DNA of 64,000 bases, taken from assembly GCA_003224055.1 (NCBI GenBank), contig QHYE01000025.1, forward strand, positions 1-64,000, in the 5' to 3' direction. Origin of the DNA: Acidobacteriota bacterium. Its GTDB lineage: Bacteria; Acidobacteriota; Terriglobia; Acidiferrales; UBA7541. The notes under the pieces are model-generated. The model ran no database searches, had not been told where the DNA came from, and was given only the letters and a program-made list of their open reading frames with translations. Both the position numbers and the translations under genes were made by a program. How positions within the stretch are numbered: the first letter of the stretch is position 1; every line of letters begins with the position of its first letter. Shown here piece after piece: positions 27,680-36,163 of the stretch.

Positions 27680-28160
27680 TCATTGCCGGCCGATGCGATC
27701 GATTTCCTTTTTGAGGGACAGTTTGTCGAGGCTCCAAAGCGGCAAGGAAAGGAACAAGCCGATACGGCGATCCAGGACGACAAAGGCGTCGAGAAAAGCG
27801 CGTTCGATCTGCGCGGGGCTGCCGGCGACGGCGGCAGGATCGGGAACGCCCCAATGGGCGGTGATGGGTTGTCCCGGCCAGACGGGACAGACTTCGCGAG
27901 CGGCGTTGTCGCAAACAGTGAAGACAAAATTCATCGGAGGTGCGCCGGGCCTGGCGAATTCGTCCCAGCTCTTGCTGCTCAAGTTGGAAGTGGGAAGGCG
28001 CGCTGCTTCGAGTTGCTTCAAGGCGTGCGGATTGACGCGGCCGGCGGGAAAGCTGCCTGCGCTGTAGGCGGCGAAATTGGGTTTTGAGGATGGCTTCGGC
28101 CATGATGGAACGGGCGGAATTGCCGGTGCAGAGAAATAGAACGTTGTAGGGCGATTGCAT
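27680..28160 (-). pseudogene. arsC: arsenate reductase ArsC (thioredoxin-coupled type), frameshifted
   Basis: Starting at ATG 28160 the frame gives the catalytic P-loop LFLCTGNSARSIMAEAIL (Cys11). It then departs from the family near 28090. The downstream part continues in another frame as KPNFAAYSAGSFPAGRV through SKSWDEFARPGAP, FVFTVCDNA, EVCPVWPGQPITAHWG and LFLSLPL to the stop at 27680. Family members have about four residues (N-R-x-G) at the join, so about 11 bases appear to be lost. An intact enzyme would reduce arsenate to arsenite. It follows arsM by 7 bases, completing an arsR-arsM-arsC operon. The two redox cysteines of the C-terminal part are still present. Confidence 0.82.
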
Positions 28161-28167
28161 CCTGATT

Positions 28168-29019
28168 TCAGGCGCGGCAGGAAGGGCCGACGACGTTGCC
28201 GCGGCGCGCGGGTTTGGCGGCGCGAACGAAGGCGCTGATGAATTTGCCGTCGATGAGCGGTGCGACTCTTTCGACATCGAGGCCGGCAGAAGCGAGAAAA
28301 TCGCGAGCTTCATCGATTTTGTAAACGCGAGTGGGCTCGATGTCCACGGATTCGAAACCGGCGGCATAAAGTTTATCTCGGTATTCGTACTCCTCGAGTG
28401 CGCCGGCAATGCAGCCCACCCAGAGTTCCATGCTCTTGCGAATGGCAGCGGGGACTTCACCGCGAACGACGACATCGGAGATGGCGAAACGGCCGCCGGG
28501 TTTCAACACGCGGAAGGCTTCGCGGAGGACGCGACCCTTGTCGCCGGAAAGATTGATGACGCAGTTGGAGATGATGACGTCGACGGAGTTGTCCGGCAGA
28601 GGAACGTTTTCAATGGCGCCTTTCAGAAATTCGACGTTTTCGACGCCGGCTTTTTTCTGGTTCTCGCGGGCGAGGGCGAGCATTTCGTCGGTCATGTCCA
28701 GGCCGTAGGCTTTGCCGGCAGGGCCGACGCGTTTTGCGGAAAGGATGACATCGATGCCGCCGCCGGAACCGAGATCGAGGACGATTTCGCCGGGCTGAAG
28801 CTGCGCGAGGGCGGTTGGATTGCCGCAGCCGAGCGAGGCAGCGACGGCTTTTTCCGGGAGTGCGGCTTTTTCGGCGTCGTTGTAGAGGTCCTTGGTGATA
28901 GGATCGCAGCAACTGAGTTCGGCGCCGCCGCCGCCGTTCGCCGTGCCGCCGCTGGCAGCGCGCTTGGCGGCTTCGCCGTATTTTTGTTTCACGGCTTCTT
29001 GGATGTTTGGCTCACTCAT
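28168..29019 (-). CDS. arsM: arsenite S-adenosylmethionine methyltransferase
   Basis: Methylates arsenite to mono-, di- and trimethylated forms using SAM. The 283-residue protein has the SAM motif LDLGSGGGIDV (81-91), and cysteines at 37/38 (SCCDP), 65, 153 (SNCVINLS) and 203 (WVGCIAGAL), the set that binds As(III). ATG 29019 has GAGGAA six bases upstream and lies 9 bases after the arsR stop. The order arsR-arsM-arsC makes this a reduction-plus-methylation operon; no arsenite efflux pump is visible. Confidence 0.93.
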   Translation of the reverse strand: MSEPNIQEAVKQKYGEAAKRAASGGTANGGGGAELSCCDPITKDLYNDAEKAALPEKAVAASLGCGNPTALAQLQPGEIVLDLGSGGGIDVILSAKRVGPAGKAYGLDMTDEMLALARENQKKAGVENVEFLKGAIENVPLPDNSVDVIISNCVINLSGDKGRVLREAFRVLKPGGRFAISDVVVRGEVPAAIRKSMELWVGCIAGALEEYEYRDKLYAAGFESVDIEPTRVYKIDEARDFLASAGLDVERVAPLIDGKFISAFVRAAKPARRGNVVGPSCRA

Positions 29020-29028
29020 AGAAGTTCC

Positions 29029-29373
29029 TCACTTTGAAATCTGGACGACCGATTCCGCGGGGACCGCGCGGCTGCGCGTGCAGCATTCTTCATAGAGAAA
29101 ATTCATAACTTCGCGAAGGGCGTCGGTGTCCGCGGAATACCAGAGGTAGGTGCTCTCACGGCGCACATGGACGAGGCCCACCTGTTTCAGTTTCTCCAAA
29201 TGATGCGAAAGAGTGGAAGCGGGGATGCCGAGCTCTTCCTGGACTTCGCCGGCGACCATGCCGTCGGGATGGGCGGCAAGCAGGAGCCGGAGAATCTGGA
29301 GGCGGGGCTCCGCGCCGAGGGCGGAGAAGCGGTCGGCGGAGCGAGTGACCAGAAGCGGATCGGGCTTCCTCAT
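29029..29373 (-). CDS. arsR: ArsR-family metalloregulator
   Basis: A 114-residue winged-helix repressor. The recognition region is ASTLSHHLEKLKQVGLV (52-68) and the wing is RRESTYLWYS. Adjacent Cys97-Cys98 in EECCTRS near the C-terminus are the likely As(III) ligands, placed outside the classical alpha-3 CVC site. It leads the arsM-arsC operon and so is expected to repress it until arsenite binds. Confidence 0.9.
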   Translation of the reverse strand: MRKPDPLLVTRSADRFSALGAEPRLQILRLLLAAHPDGMVAGEVQEELGIPASTLSHHLEKLKQVGLVHVRRESTYLWYSADTDALREVMNFLYEECCTRSRAVPAESVVQISK

Positions 29374-29402
29374 GCTTCGATAGTTGCGGAAATATGGAAT
29401 GA

Positions 29403-29426
29403 TGTCAACCTTTTTTTCGTTGTCAA
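29403..29426 (-). promoter_or_regulatory. candidate ars operon promoter region with tandem TTGACA boxes
   Basis: On the minus strand TTGACA occurs at 29421-29426 and 29403-29408, 18 bases apart, ahead of arsR. Either could serve as a -35 box; the best -10 matches (AACTAT or ATCATT at 17-base spacing) are weak. The repeated GTTGACA may also be an ArsR contact. This is low-specificity evidence. Confidence 0.35.
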
Positions 29427-29543
29427 CGCTTACCCCGGCTGCGGCATCTTAGTGGTGTGCCTCCCGGGCCCTGGAAACGGTCCCTCTTTTGGCTTTTGAC
29501 CGCGTTTCGGCCGCATGGGATACTTTTTGTTTCCGGGGCTGAC

Positions 29544-31664
29544 ATGAACCTTTACAGGATTAGCTTTGTCGCAGTACTCGCCGGCGCGTTCGGCGCCGCG
29601 ACCCTCGCGAAGACAACCCAAGATTCCGTGCCAGCGAGGAAGACGGAAGCTTCTACGGTGCCGCAGGAGCAGTTTGTCCTTCCAAACTCCGCCCTTCCCA
29701 AAAAAGATTCGGTGCGCGCCGAGGCCTATTTCAACTACACAATGGGCCACATCTACGAACAACAGTACGAAGCGACAAGCCGGGCGGAGTACGCCACGTC
29801 GGCGATTGAGGCGTACAAGAAGGCGTATGCGCTGGATCCGAAATCGCCGGTCATCGGCGAGCGGCTGGCGGAGATGTATTGGAAGGCGCAGCGCATCAGA
29901 GAGGCCGTGGCAGAAGCACAGGAAATCCTGAAGCGCAATCCAGACGACGTGCAATCGCGGCGGCTGCTGGGACGAATCTATCTGCGGAGCCTGGGGGATC
30001 TCAGTTCGGGCAGCGGCCAATCGGAGACGGTGGGCCGGGCCATCGAGCAGTATCGCGAGATTAACCGGCTGGATCCTACGGACACGGAATCGGCGTTGTG
30101 GCTGGCGCGGCTTTACCGGCTGAAGAATGAGCACGACAAAGCGGAACAGGTGCTTCGAGGCATTCTGAAAACCGATCCGGAAAACGAACTCGCGGTGGAG
30201 CAATTGACGCAACTGCTGATGGATGAAGGGAAGTCCGCGGAAGCGGTGGCGCTGCTCGAGGGAACTGCCGGACACTCGCCTTCGCCGGTGCTGCTGGATC
30301 TGCTGGGGGACGCGTACACGCAGGCGCATGACCTCGCGAAGGCGGAACAAGCGTACCGCAAGGCGCAGGAATTGGATCCGTCCGAGCTGAGCCATCAGCG
30401 TGGGCTGGGCCAGACGCTGCTGGCGGAAGAAAAATATGCGGAAGCGCTGGCGGTGTTTCAAAAGCTATCGGATTTGATGCCGGATGATTCGGACGTGTAT
30501 CTGCGGATCGCGCAAATTTACCGCGAGCTGCACCAGCTGGACAAAGCGGAAAGCAACCTGGTGAAGGCGCGGCAGTACGCGCCGGGCAGCCTGGAAGTGA
30601 TGTATAACGAGGCCATGTTGTACCAGGCGCAAGGGCGCTACGAAGATGCGATTCGCGTGTTGTCCGATGGAGTGACGGGCGTCAAGGCGCAACCCGCGGC
30701 GCAGCCGACGCGGCGGAGGTCGCTGGCGATCCTGTATCAGCAACTGGGGCAACTGTACCGCGATACGCAGAATTATCAGGCAGCGGTTTTCACGTACGAA
30801 GAGTTGGGGCGCCTCGGCGAGGAAGAAGATCGGCGCGCGCGGATGATGATCATGGACACGTACCGCGCGGCGAAGGATTTGCCGAAAGCGCTGGCAGCGG
30901 GCAAAGAAGCACTTGGGAAATATCCGGCGGATCCATCCATACGCGCGAGCCATGCATTGTTGCTGGGCGAGAGCGGGCAGACGGAAGACGCGGTCAAGAT
31001 TTTGCGCGCGCAGCTCCGCGGGAATGAAGCGGACCGGGAGGTTTATCTGAACATCGCACAGGTCTACGAACGCGGGCGGCGCTACAAGGAAGCCGAGGAA
31101 TCGGTGCGCGCGGCGGAAGTCCTGCCCGGGCAGGCGCGGGACAATGAAATGGTGTGGTTCCTGCTCGGCGCCATTTACGAGCGCCAGAAATTTTTCGATA
31201 AAGCCGAGGAACAGTTCAGGAAAGTTCTTGCAGTGAATCCCAAGAGTGCGCCGGTGCTGAATTATTACGGTTACATGCTGGGCGATCTGGGAATCCGGCT
31301 GGATGAGGCGGAAGCGCTGGTGCAGCGGGCGCTGAAGGAAGAGCCTTTCAGCGGGGCGTACCTGGACAGCCTGGGCTGGATTTATTTCAAACAGGGCAAA
31401 TTGGCGGCTTCCGAGACGACGTTGCGGAAGGCCGTGGAACGCGAAAGCCATGATGCGACGATTCATTCTCATCTCGGCGATCTTTATGCCAAGATGGGGC
31501 GCGGCGATTTGGCCGCCGCCGAATGGGAAAAGTCGCTGAACGAATGGCGGCGTTCCCTGCCCGCGGACGTTGAGCCGGAAAAAGTGGCCGAGCTGGAGAA
31601 AAAGCTCTCGCAATCGAAACGGCGCCTGGCGCAGAAATCCACTTCGAGCGTCGCGAAACCTTAA
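29544..31664 (+). CDS. exported tetratricopeptide-repeat protein
   Basis: A 706-residue protein with an N-terminal signal (MNLYRISFVAVLAGAFGAA) and then about 14-16 TPR units. Clear examples are AIEAYKKAYALDPKSPVIG, AEQAYRKAQELDPSELSHQ and AEEQFRKVLAVNPKSAPVL. The tail is Lys/Ser-rich. Such proteins scaffold complexes in the periplasm or on the outer membrane; no partner is indicated. It starts at ATG 29544, since the signal peptide begins there. It ends 8 bases before ispE, so it heads the ispE operon, a conserved neighbourhood in Acidobacteriota to my knowledge. Confidence 0.87.
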   Translation: MNLYRISFVAVLAGAFGAATLAKTTQDSVPARKTEASTVPQEQFVLPNSALPKKDSVRAEAYFNYTMGHIYEQQYEATSRAEYATSAIEAYKKAYALDPKSPVIGERLAEMYWKAQRIREAVAEAQEILKRNPDDVQSRRLLGRIYLRSLGDLSSGSGQSETVGRAIEQYREINRLDPTDTESALWLARLYRLKNEHDKAEQVLRGILKTDPENELAVEQLTQLLMDEGKSAEAVALLEGTAGHSPSPVLLDLLGDAYTQAHDLAKAEQAYRKAQELDPSELSHQRGLGQTLLAEEKYAEALAVFQKLSDLMPDDSDVYLRIAQIYRELHQLDKAESNLVKARQYAPGSLEVMYNEAMLYQAQGRYEDAIRVLSDGVTGVKAQPAAQPTRRRSLAILYQQLGQLYRDTQNYQAAVFTYEELGRLGEEEDRRARMMIMDTYRAAKDLPKALAAGKEALGKYPADPSIRASHALLLGESGQTEDAVKILRAQLRGNEADREVYLNIAQVYERGRRYKEAEESVRAAEVLPGQARDNEMVWFLLGAIYERQKFFDKAEEQFRKVLAVNPKSAPVLNYYGYMLGDLGIRLDEAEALVQRALKEEPFSGAYLDSLGWIYFKQGKLAASETTLRKAVERESHDATIHSHLGDLYAKMGRGDLAAAEWEKSLNEWRRSLPADVEPEKVAELEKKLSQSKRRLAQKSTSSVAKP

Positions 31665-31672
31665 TCAACCTC

Positions 31673-32575
31673 ATGTCTGAAGTCCGCATCCCGGCGTACG
31701 CAAAAATCAATCTCCGCCTGGACATTCTGGGAAAGCGCACGGATGGTTTTCACGAGTTGCGCACGATATTTCAGACCATTTCGCTGCACGATGAATTGCG
31801 GCTGCGGACCTCGAGGCAGCCGGGGATTTCGCTGACGATTCGCGGAAATGAATCGCTTTCGAAAGAGCCTTTCCAGAACAATCTCGTCTATCGCGCCGTG
31901 GATGTGTTGCGCCGGGAACTGAAGATTCGCGGGGGCGTGGAAATTGAGTTGCGGAAAACGATCCCTGCCGGGCGAGGGTTGGGCGGGGGATCCAGCGATG
32001 CGGCCGCGGCGCTGCTCGGCGCCTTGCGGCTGGCGCGAAGGAAATTGCCGGCGGCGCGATTGATCGAGCTTGCCGCCTCGCTCGGTGCGGACGTGCCGTT
32101 TTTCCTGCTCGGCGGGCGCGCCCTGGGAGTGAACAAGGGCGATGAGATTTATCCGTTGCAGGACATTCCGAAGCAACACCTCCTCGTTGTTTCACCGGAA
32201 GAAATTCATGTGCCCACGCCGGATGCGTATCGCTGGCTGAAGGCCAAGCCCCTGGGATTGACAAAATCAGCCGCAAACCATAAACTCTTTGAGTTCTGCG
32301 CTCTATGCTGGAGCGCGCAGGGAAGCGGCCTTTCGAATGATTTCGAGCGGCCGGTTTTCCGGCGGCATCCCCGGCTTGATCGCATCAAGCAGGAATTGCT
32401 CCAAAGAGGAGCTGCAGAAGCCTCGCTGGCGGGTAGCGGTTCGGCGGTGTTTGGAGTTTTCCCGAGCCCAGCGATGGCGCGCCGAGCCGCTGCAGGGTTT
32501 CCGCACGATCAGACCTTCGTTTGCGAGACGATCTCGCGCGATCGGTACGCTCGTTTGATGCGCTACGCAGATTAG
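31673..32575 (+). CDS. ispE: 4-diphosphocytidyl-2-C-methyl-D-erythritol kinase
   Basis: Phosphorylates CDP-methylerythritol in the MEP isoprenoid pathway. The 300-residue GHMP kinase has AYAKINLRLDILGKRTDGFH (Lys11), the ATP loop PAGRGLGGGSSDAAA from residue 98, and GADVPFFLLGG with the catalytic Asp. It starts 8 bases after the TPR gene and is likely coupled to it. ispD and ispF lie about 9 kb downstream. Confidence 0.95.
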   Translation: MSEVRIPAYAKINLRLDILGKRTDGFHELRTIFQTISLHDELRLRTSRQPGISLTIRGNESLSKEPFQNNLVYRAVDVLRRELKIRGGVEIELRKTIPAGRGLGGGSSDAAAALLGALRLARRKLPAARLIELAASLGADVPFFLLGGRALGVNKGDEIYPLQDIPKQHLLVVSPEEIHVPTPDAYRWLKAKPLGLTKSAANHKLFEFCALCWSAQGSGLSNDFERPVFRRHPRLDRIKQELLQRGAAEASLAGSGSAVFGVFPSPAMARRAAAGFPHDQTFVCETISRDRYARLMRYAD

Positions 32576-32701
32576 ACTGCGCACGCTTCGTGGATTCAGC
32601 CTCAGCGTCTCTTCGTGTCTTTCTCGTTCGTAGAATCGGCCCCAGGGAACGAAGTTTGAACGCGTGCGATTGCTGAGCGGTCGCACTGGAGTGCAAGCGT
32701 C

Positions 32702-33646
32702 GTGAACGACGACCGATTTAAGATTTTCTCGGGAACAGCGAATCCGATTCTGGCGGAAAGCATCTGCCGCCACCTGGACGTGCCGCTGGGCAAAGCGCTG
32801 CTGGGACGCTTCAGCGACGGCGAAATTTATTTTCAGATTTTGGAGAATGTGCGGGGCGCAGACGTGTTTGTGGTGCAGCCCTGCCATGCTCCGGTGGACT
32901 GCCACCTGCTGGAGCTGCTGCTGATGATTGACGCGTTCAAGCGCGCCTCGGCGTGGCGGATTACCGCGGTGCTGCCGTACTACTGCTACGCGAGGCAGGA
33001 CCGCAAAGACAAGCCGCGCGTTCCGATCTCCGCGAAGCTCGTGGCGGACTTGTTGGAGACGGCGGGTGCGAGCCGCGCGTTGACGCTGGATTTGCACGCG
33101 CCGCAGATTCAGGGCTATTTCGACGTTCCGGTGGACCATCTATACGGTTCTCCGGTGCTGGTGGAGCATTTCCGGCATTTGAACTTGCCGAATCTGACCG
33201 TGGTTTCGCCGGATGCGGGCGGCGTGGAGCGGGCGCGGTTTTTCGCGAAGAAGCTGGATGCGCCGCTGGCCATCGTGGACAAACGACGTGTGGACGTGGA
33301 CGTGAGCGAAGTGATGAACTTGATCGGCGACGTGCGTGGACGCAGCACGCTCATCGTGGACGACATCATTGATACCGCGGGAACGCTGGTGAAAACGGCG
33401 GAGGCCTTGCTGCGGGAAGGCGCCACGCAGGTGTACGCGGCGTGCACGCATGCGGTGCTCTCCGGACCGGCTATCGAGCGAATCGAGAAGTCCAGAATCA
33501 CCGAGATTGTGGCCACGGACTCAGTGCCGCTGAGCGAAGCGGCGAAGAAGATGGGGAAAATCACGGTGTTGAGCGTGGCAGATTTGCTGGCGCGGGGCAT
33601 CCGCTCGATTCATGAAGAGACTTCGATCAGCGAGCTGTTTATTTGA
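32702..33646 (+). CDS. prs: ribose-phosphate pyrophosphokinase
   Basis: Makes PRPP from ribose-5-phosphate and ATP, feeding the purine enzymes and apt/hpt of this window. The 314-residue protein has FKIFSGTANPILAESIC, the flexible-loop YARQDRKDKPRVPISAK, DLHAPQIQGYF, and the PRPP-binding VDDIIDTAGT (219-228). The start is GTG 32702 with GGAG about ten bases upstream. A short stem GTGCGA/TCGCAC (32664-32686) sits in its leader. Confidence 0.95.
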   Translation: MNDDRFKIFSGTANPILAESICRHLDVPLGKALLGRFSDGEIYFQILENVRGADVFVVQPCHAPVDCHLLELLLMIDAFKRASAWRITAVLPYYCYARQDRKDKPRVPISAKLVADLLETAGASRALTLDLHAPQIQGYFDVPVDHLYGSPVLVEHFRHLNLPNLTVVSPDAGGVERARFFAKKLDAPLAIVDKRRVDVDVSEVMNLIGDVRGRSTLIVDDIIDTAGTLVKTAEALLREGATQVYAACTHAVLSGPAIERIEKSRITEIVATDSVPLSEAAKKMGKITVLSVADLLARGIRSIHEETSISELFI

Positions 33647-33652
33647 GGAGAA

Positions 33653-33690
33653 ATCAAAGAGTTCAAGAGTCAAAGAGTCGAAAAATTTGG
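33653..33690. repeat. AGTCAAAG/AGTCGAA short tract
   Basis: Three to four imperfect copies of AGTCAAAG or AGTCGAA lie between prs and rplY, matching the unit seen after purH at 25246-25316. Confidence 0.45.
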
Positions 33691-33718
33691 AAGGAATTAG
33701 AAGGAAGGGAAGAAGGCC

Positions 33719-34447
33719 ATGGCAGACAAGATTGTAGTGGAAGGCGCGCCACGCGCGACGCGAGGCAAGAATGAGGCGCGGAGGCTGCGGCAGGCGGGCA
33801 AGTTGCCGGCCGTGTTGTACGGCGGCAAGGGGGAAGCCATCACGCTGGCGGTGAATACCAAGCAGGTGAGCGCGATTCTTCGTTCCGAGACCGGGCATAA
33901 CACTTTGTTCCAGGTGGACCTCGGGGGAAAGCACGAGCCGGCCATCCTGAAGGATTGGCTGGTGGATCCCGTCACCGGCAATTTGCTGCACGTGGATCTT
34001 CTGCGCGTGGCGATGGATGTACGCATGAAGGTGAAGGTTCCCGTGCATACGTTCGGCGAGCCTTCGGGCGTAAAGGTCGAGGGCGGCGTTTTCGAGGTGG
34101 TGACGCGCGAAGTGGAAATCGAATGTTTGCCGGCCGATATTCCGACGGAGTTCAAAGTGGACGTCAGCGGCTTGGCGCTGAACGCGCAACTGCGGGCCGC
34201 GGATCTTCCGATCGATAAGAACAAGTGGAAGCTGCTTACCGAGCCGGAGCGCGTGCTGGCGCACGTTGTGACTCTGAAGGTCGAAGAAGAGAAGCCCGTG
34301 GAAGCGGTGGCGGCGGAAACGGCAACGCCGGCCGAACCGGAAGTCATCAAGAAGGGCAAGAAGGAAGTGGAAGGCGAAGAAGGCGCCGAGGAAGAAGCCA
34401 AGCCCAAGGCGGCGGAGAAGACCGAAAAGGGCGAGAAGAAGAAGTAG
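33719..34447 (+). CDS. rplY: 50S ribosomal protein L25 (Ctc form)
   Basis: Binds 5S rRNA. The 242-residue protein has the N-terminal L25 domain (EGAPRATRGKNEARRLRQAG, KLPAVLYGG) and the C-terminal TL5/Ctc beta domain (VPVHTFGEPSGVKVEGGV), with an acidic/lysine-rich tail (EEGAEEEAKPKAAEKTEKG) that is probably disordered. Purine-rich AAGGGAAGAAGG precedes ATG 33719. It is followed by pth after 21 bases, the standard prs-rplY-pth order. Confidence 0.95.
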   Translation: MADKIVVEGAPRATRGKNEARRLRQAGKLPAVLYGGKGEAITLAVNTKQVSAILRSETGHNTLFQVDLGGKHEPAILKDWLVDPVTGNLLHVDLLRVAMDVRMKVKVPVHTFGEPSGVKVEGGVFEVVTREVEIECLPADIPTEFKVDVSGLALNAQLRAADLPIDKNKWKLLTEPERVLAHVVTLKVEEEKPVEAVAAETATPAEPEVIKKGKKEVEGEEGAEEEAKPKAAEKTEKGEKKK

Positions 34448-34468
34448 CGCGCCATCGGGTGACAGTCT

Positions 34469-35065
34469 ATGCGGCTCATTGTCGGACTTGGGAATCCCGA
34501 TCCGGAGTATCAGTGGACGCCGCATAACCTGGGTTTCATGGCGGTGGATGAACTGGCGAATCGCAATGGGATTCGCGTGGAACGGCCCGAAGGCAAGGCG
34601 CTGGCGGGCCGCGGAAAAATCGCCGGGGAAGACGTGATCCTGGCGAAGCCGCAGACGTACATGAATCTCAGCGGGATCTCGGTGCGGGAGCTGCTGCAGA
34701 AGTACGAGCTGGACGTGAAGGATTTGCTGGTGTTGTGGGATGAGGCGCAGCTTCCCCTGGGCACCATCCGGATTCATCCGGACGGCAGCGCGGGGAGCCA
34801 CAACGGCGCGAAGTCCGTGATCGGTTCGCTCGGCACGCAGGAATTTGCAAGGTTGCGGCTCGGTTGCGGTCCGGATCATCCGCTGAATAGCCGCAAGGAA
34901 TACGTGCTGCGGCCCATGAAGAAGGCGGAGCTGGAAATCGCGGCGGAGATGATCGGCGAGGCCGGCGACGCCGTGGAGATGATCCTGAAGCAGGGGATCG
35001 ACGCGGCGATGAATCAGTACAACCGGCGGAAAGCAGCGGAGTCCGAAGAGCCGGAAGAAAAGTAG
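34469..35065 (+). CDS. pth: peptidyl-tRNA hydrolase
   Basis: Releases tRNA from prematurely dropped peptidyl-tRNA. The 198-residue protein has VGLGNPDPEYQWTPHNLGF (Asn9, His19), YMNLSG (Asn66), LWDEAQLPLG with Asp91 in place of the usual DDLDLP context, and DGSAGSHNGAKS (Asn112). All catalytic positions are kept. It lies between rplY and rpsF. Confidence 0.95.
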   Translation: MRLIVGLGNPDPEYQWTPHNLGFMAVDELANRNGIRVERPEGKALAGRGKIAGEDVILAKPQTYMNLSGISVRELLQKYELDVKDLLVLWDEAQLPLGTIRIHPDGSAGSHNGAKSVIGSLGTQEFARLRLGCGPDHPLNSRKEYVLRPMKKAELEIAAEMIGEAGDAVEMILKQGIDAAMNQYNRRKAAESEEPEEK

Positions 35066-35076
35066 GAACGAGTTTG

Positions 35077-35093
35077 CCGGGCCCTGTGCCCGG
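35077..35093 (+). promoter_or_regulatory. leader hairpin in front of rpsF
   Basis: CCGGGC (35077-35082) and GCCCGG (35088-35093) form a 6-bp stem with a 5-base loop, ending about 14 bases before the rpsF ribosome-binding site. Leaders of rpsF operons in many bacteria bind the S6:S18 complex through a CCG-containing hairpin; equivalence here is a suggestion only. Confidence 0.35.
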
Positions 35094-35115
35094 GAGTGGA
35101 AGGAAAGAGGTCATC

Positions 35116-35535
35116 ATGGAAGAACGTTTGTACGATTTGGTTTTTATTGTGCGCCCGGCGACTCCTGAAGAGGAGATTAAGAAAGTGCTTACGGTCATCG
35201 AGCATACTTGCGCGGAAAAGGGTGGCAAGATCGAGAAGACCGAGAACTGGGGAACGCGAAAGCTGGCGTATCGCGTGGCGAAGCACCGCGAAGGGATTTA
35301 CATTCACCAGGAGATTCATACCACGCACGGCGAGCTGATTGCCGAGCTGGAGCGGCGCCTGCGCGTCCAAGACAACGTGATCAAATATCAGACCGTGCGC
35401 CTGGACGAGGACTTGAAGCGGCAGAAGAAACTCACGCTGAAGCGCGAGAAGCGCGCCGCGCGGCGTCCGCGCCGGACGGCGGCTCCTCCAGCGGCGCCTG
35501 CACCGGCGCCCGAACAAGCAGCCGCGACAAGCTAG
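35116..35535 (+). CDS. rpsF: 30S ribosomal protein S6
   Basis: Pairs with S18 on the 30S platform. The 139-residue protein has MEERLYDLVFIVRPATPEEE, TENWGTRKLAYRVAKHREG and NVIKYQTVRLDEDL, plus an Arg/Pro/Ala-rich tail beyond the folded domain. AGAGGT precedes ATG 35116. It is followed after 102 bases by rpsR, with a terminator-like hairpin in the gap. Confidence 0.95.
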   Translation: MEERLYDLVFIVRPATPEEEIKKVLTVIEHTCAEKGGKIEKTENWGTRKLAYRVAKHREGIYIHQEIHTTHGELIAELERRLRVQDNVIKYQTVRLDEDLKRQKKLTLKREKRAARRPRRTAAPPAAPAPAPEQAAATS

Positions 35536-35544
35536 CTTTGCGGT

Positions 35545-35581
35545 CTGGAGCTTTCAGCTCAAGAGCGATTCCAGTTTTTTT
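35545..35581 (+). terminator. terminator-like hairpin between rpsF and rpsR (possible attenuator)
   Basis: CTGGA (35545-35549) pairs with TCCAG (35570-35574), enclosing a smaller GAGCT/AGCTC stem, and is followed by seven T's (35575-35581). It would partly separate rpsF from rpsR expression. The outer stem is short, so termination may be partial. Confidence 0.45.
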
Positions 35582-35637
35582 GACTCAGATGAAGAGACCC
35601 CGGCACTGGCCGGGCAAGAAGTGAAAGGGTGGAATGT

Positions 35638-36138
35638 ATGGCAGAAGAACAGAAACAAGCACCGGCGCCGGGAGGAGCTCCGCGGCGTGAAGGTGGCCAC
35701 GGCGGGCACGGCGGCGGACATGGCGGACCGCGGCGCGAAGGCGGGCCGGGCGGCGGAGGCCCTGGCGGTCCAGGCGGACGGCCGCGCGGGAAGCGGCAAT
35801 ATTTCCGCAAGAAGAAGGTTTGCAAGTTCTGCGTCGAGAAGATGGATTTCATCGACTACAAGCGCGCGGACATTTTGTCGCAGTTCGTGCAGGAGCGCGG
35901 GAAAATTCTGCCTCGCCGGATGACCGGCGTGTGCGCGCGGCACCAGCGCTGGCTGGGCGTCGCGATTAAGCGGGCGCGAAACATCGCCCTCATGCCTTTT
36001 GCAGGCAGCGCAGCGGGCACGCAGGCGCCTCTCGTGGTGGTACCGGGGGCGGCCGGGCAAGCCGCGGCGGTCACGCCGGCCGCGGTTGCACCGGCTACGG
36101 TTGCTCCAACTGCAGGCGTAGAAGCGCCAAAGGCCTAA
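35638..36138 (+). CDS. rpsR: 30S ribosomal protein S18 with low-complexity extensions
   Basis: The conserved S18 core (about residues 53-118) includes [29 protein letters not shown] and [18 protein letters not shown], with a CxxC...C zinc-type motif. At 166 residues it is about twice the usual length. A Gly/His/Arg-rich N-terminal extension (residues 10-52) and an Ala/Val/Pro-rich C-terminal tail flank the core. The start is ATG 35638; an in-frame GTG at 35629 would add three residues. Confidence 0.93.
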   Translation: MAEEQKQAPAPGGAPRREGGHGGHGGGHGGPRREGGPGGGGPGGPGGRPRGKRQYFRKKKVCKFCVEKMDFIDYKRADILSQFVQERGKILPRRMTGVCARHQRWLGVAIKRARNIALMPFAGSAAGTQAPLVVVPGAAGQAAAVTPAAVAPATVAPTAGVEAPKA

Positions 36139-36163
36139 GGGGAGAGGAGCCAGGAGAACACTC

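Noticed and set aside
27666-28475. Long frame covering arsC start and overlapping arsM
   Set aside because: Only the part after 28160 is ArsC-like; the rest is a shadow of arsM.
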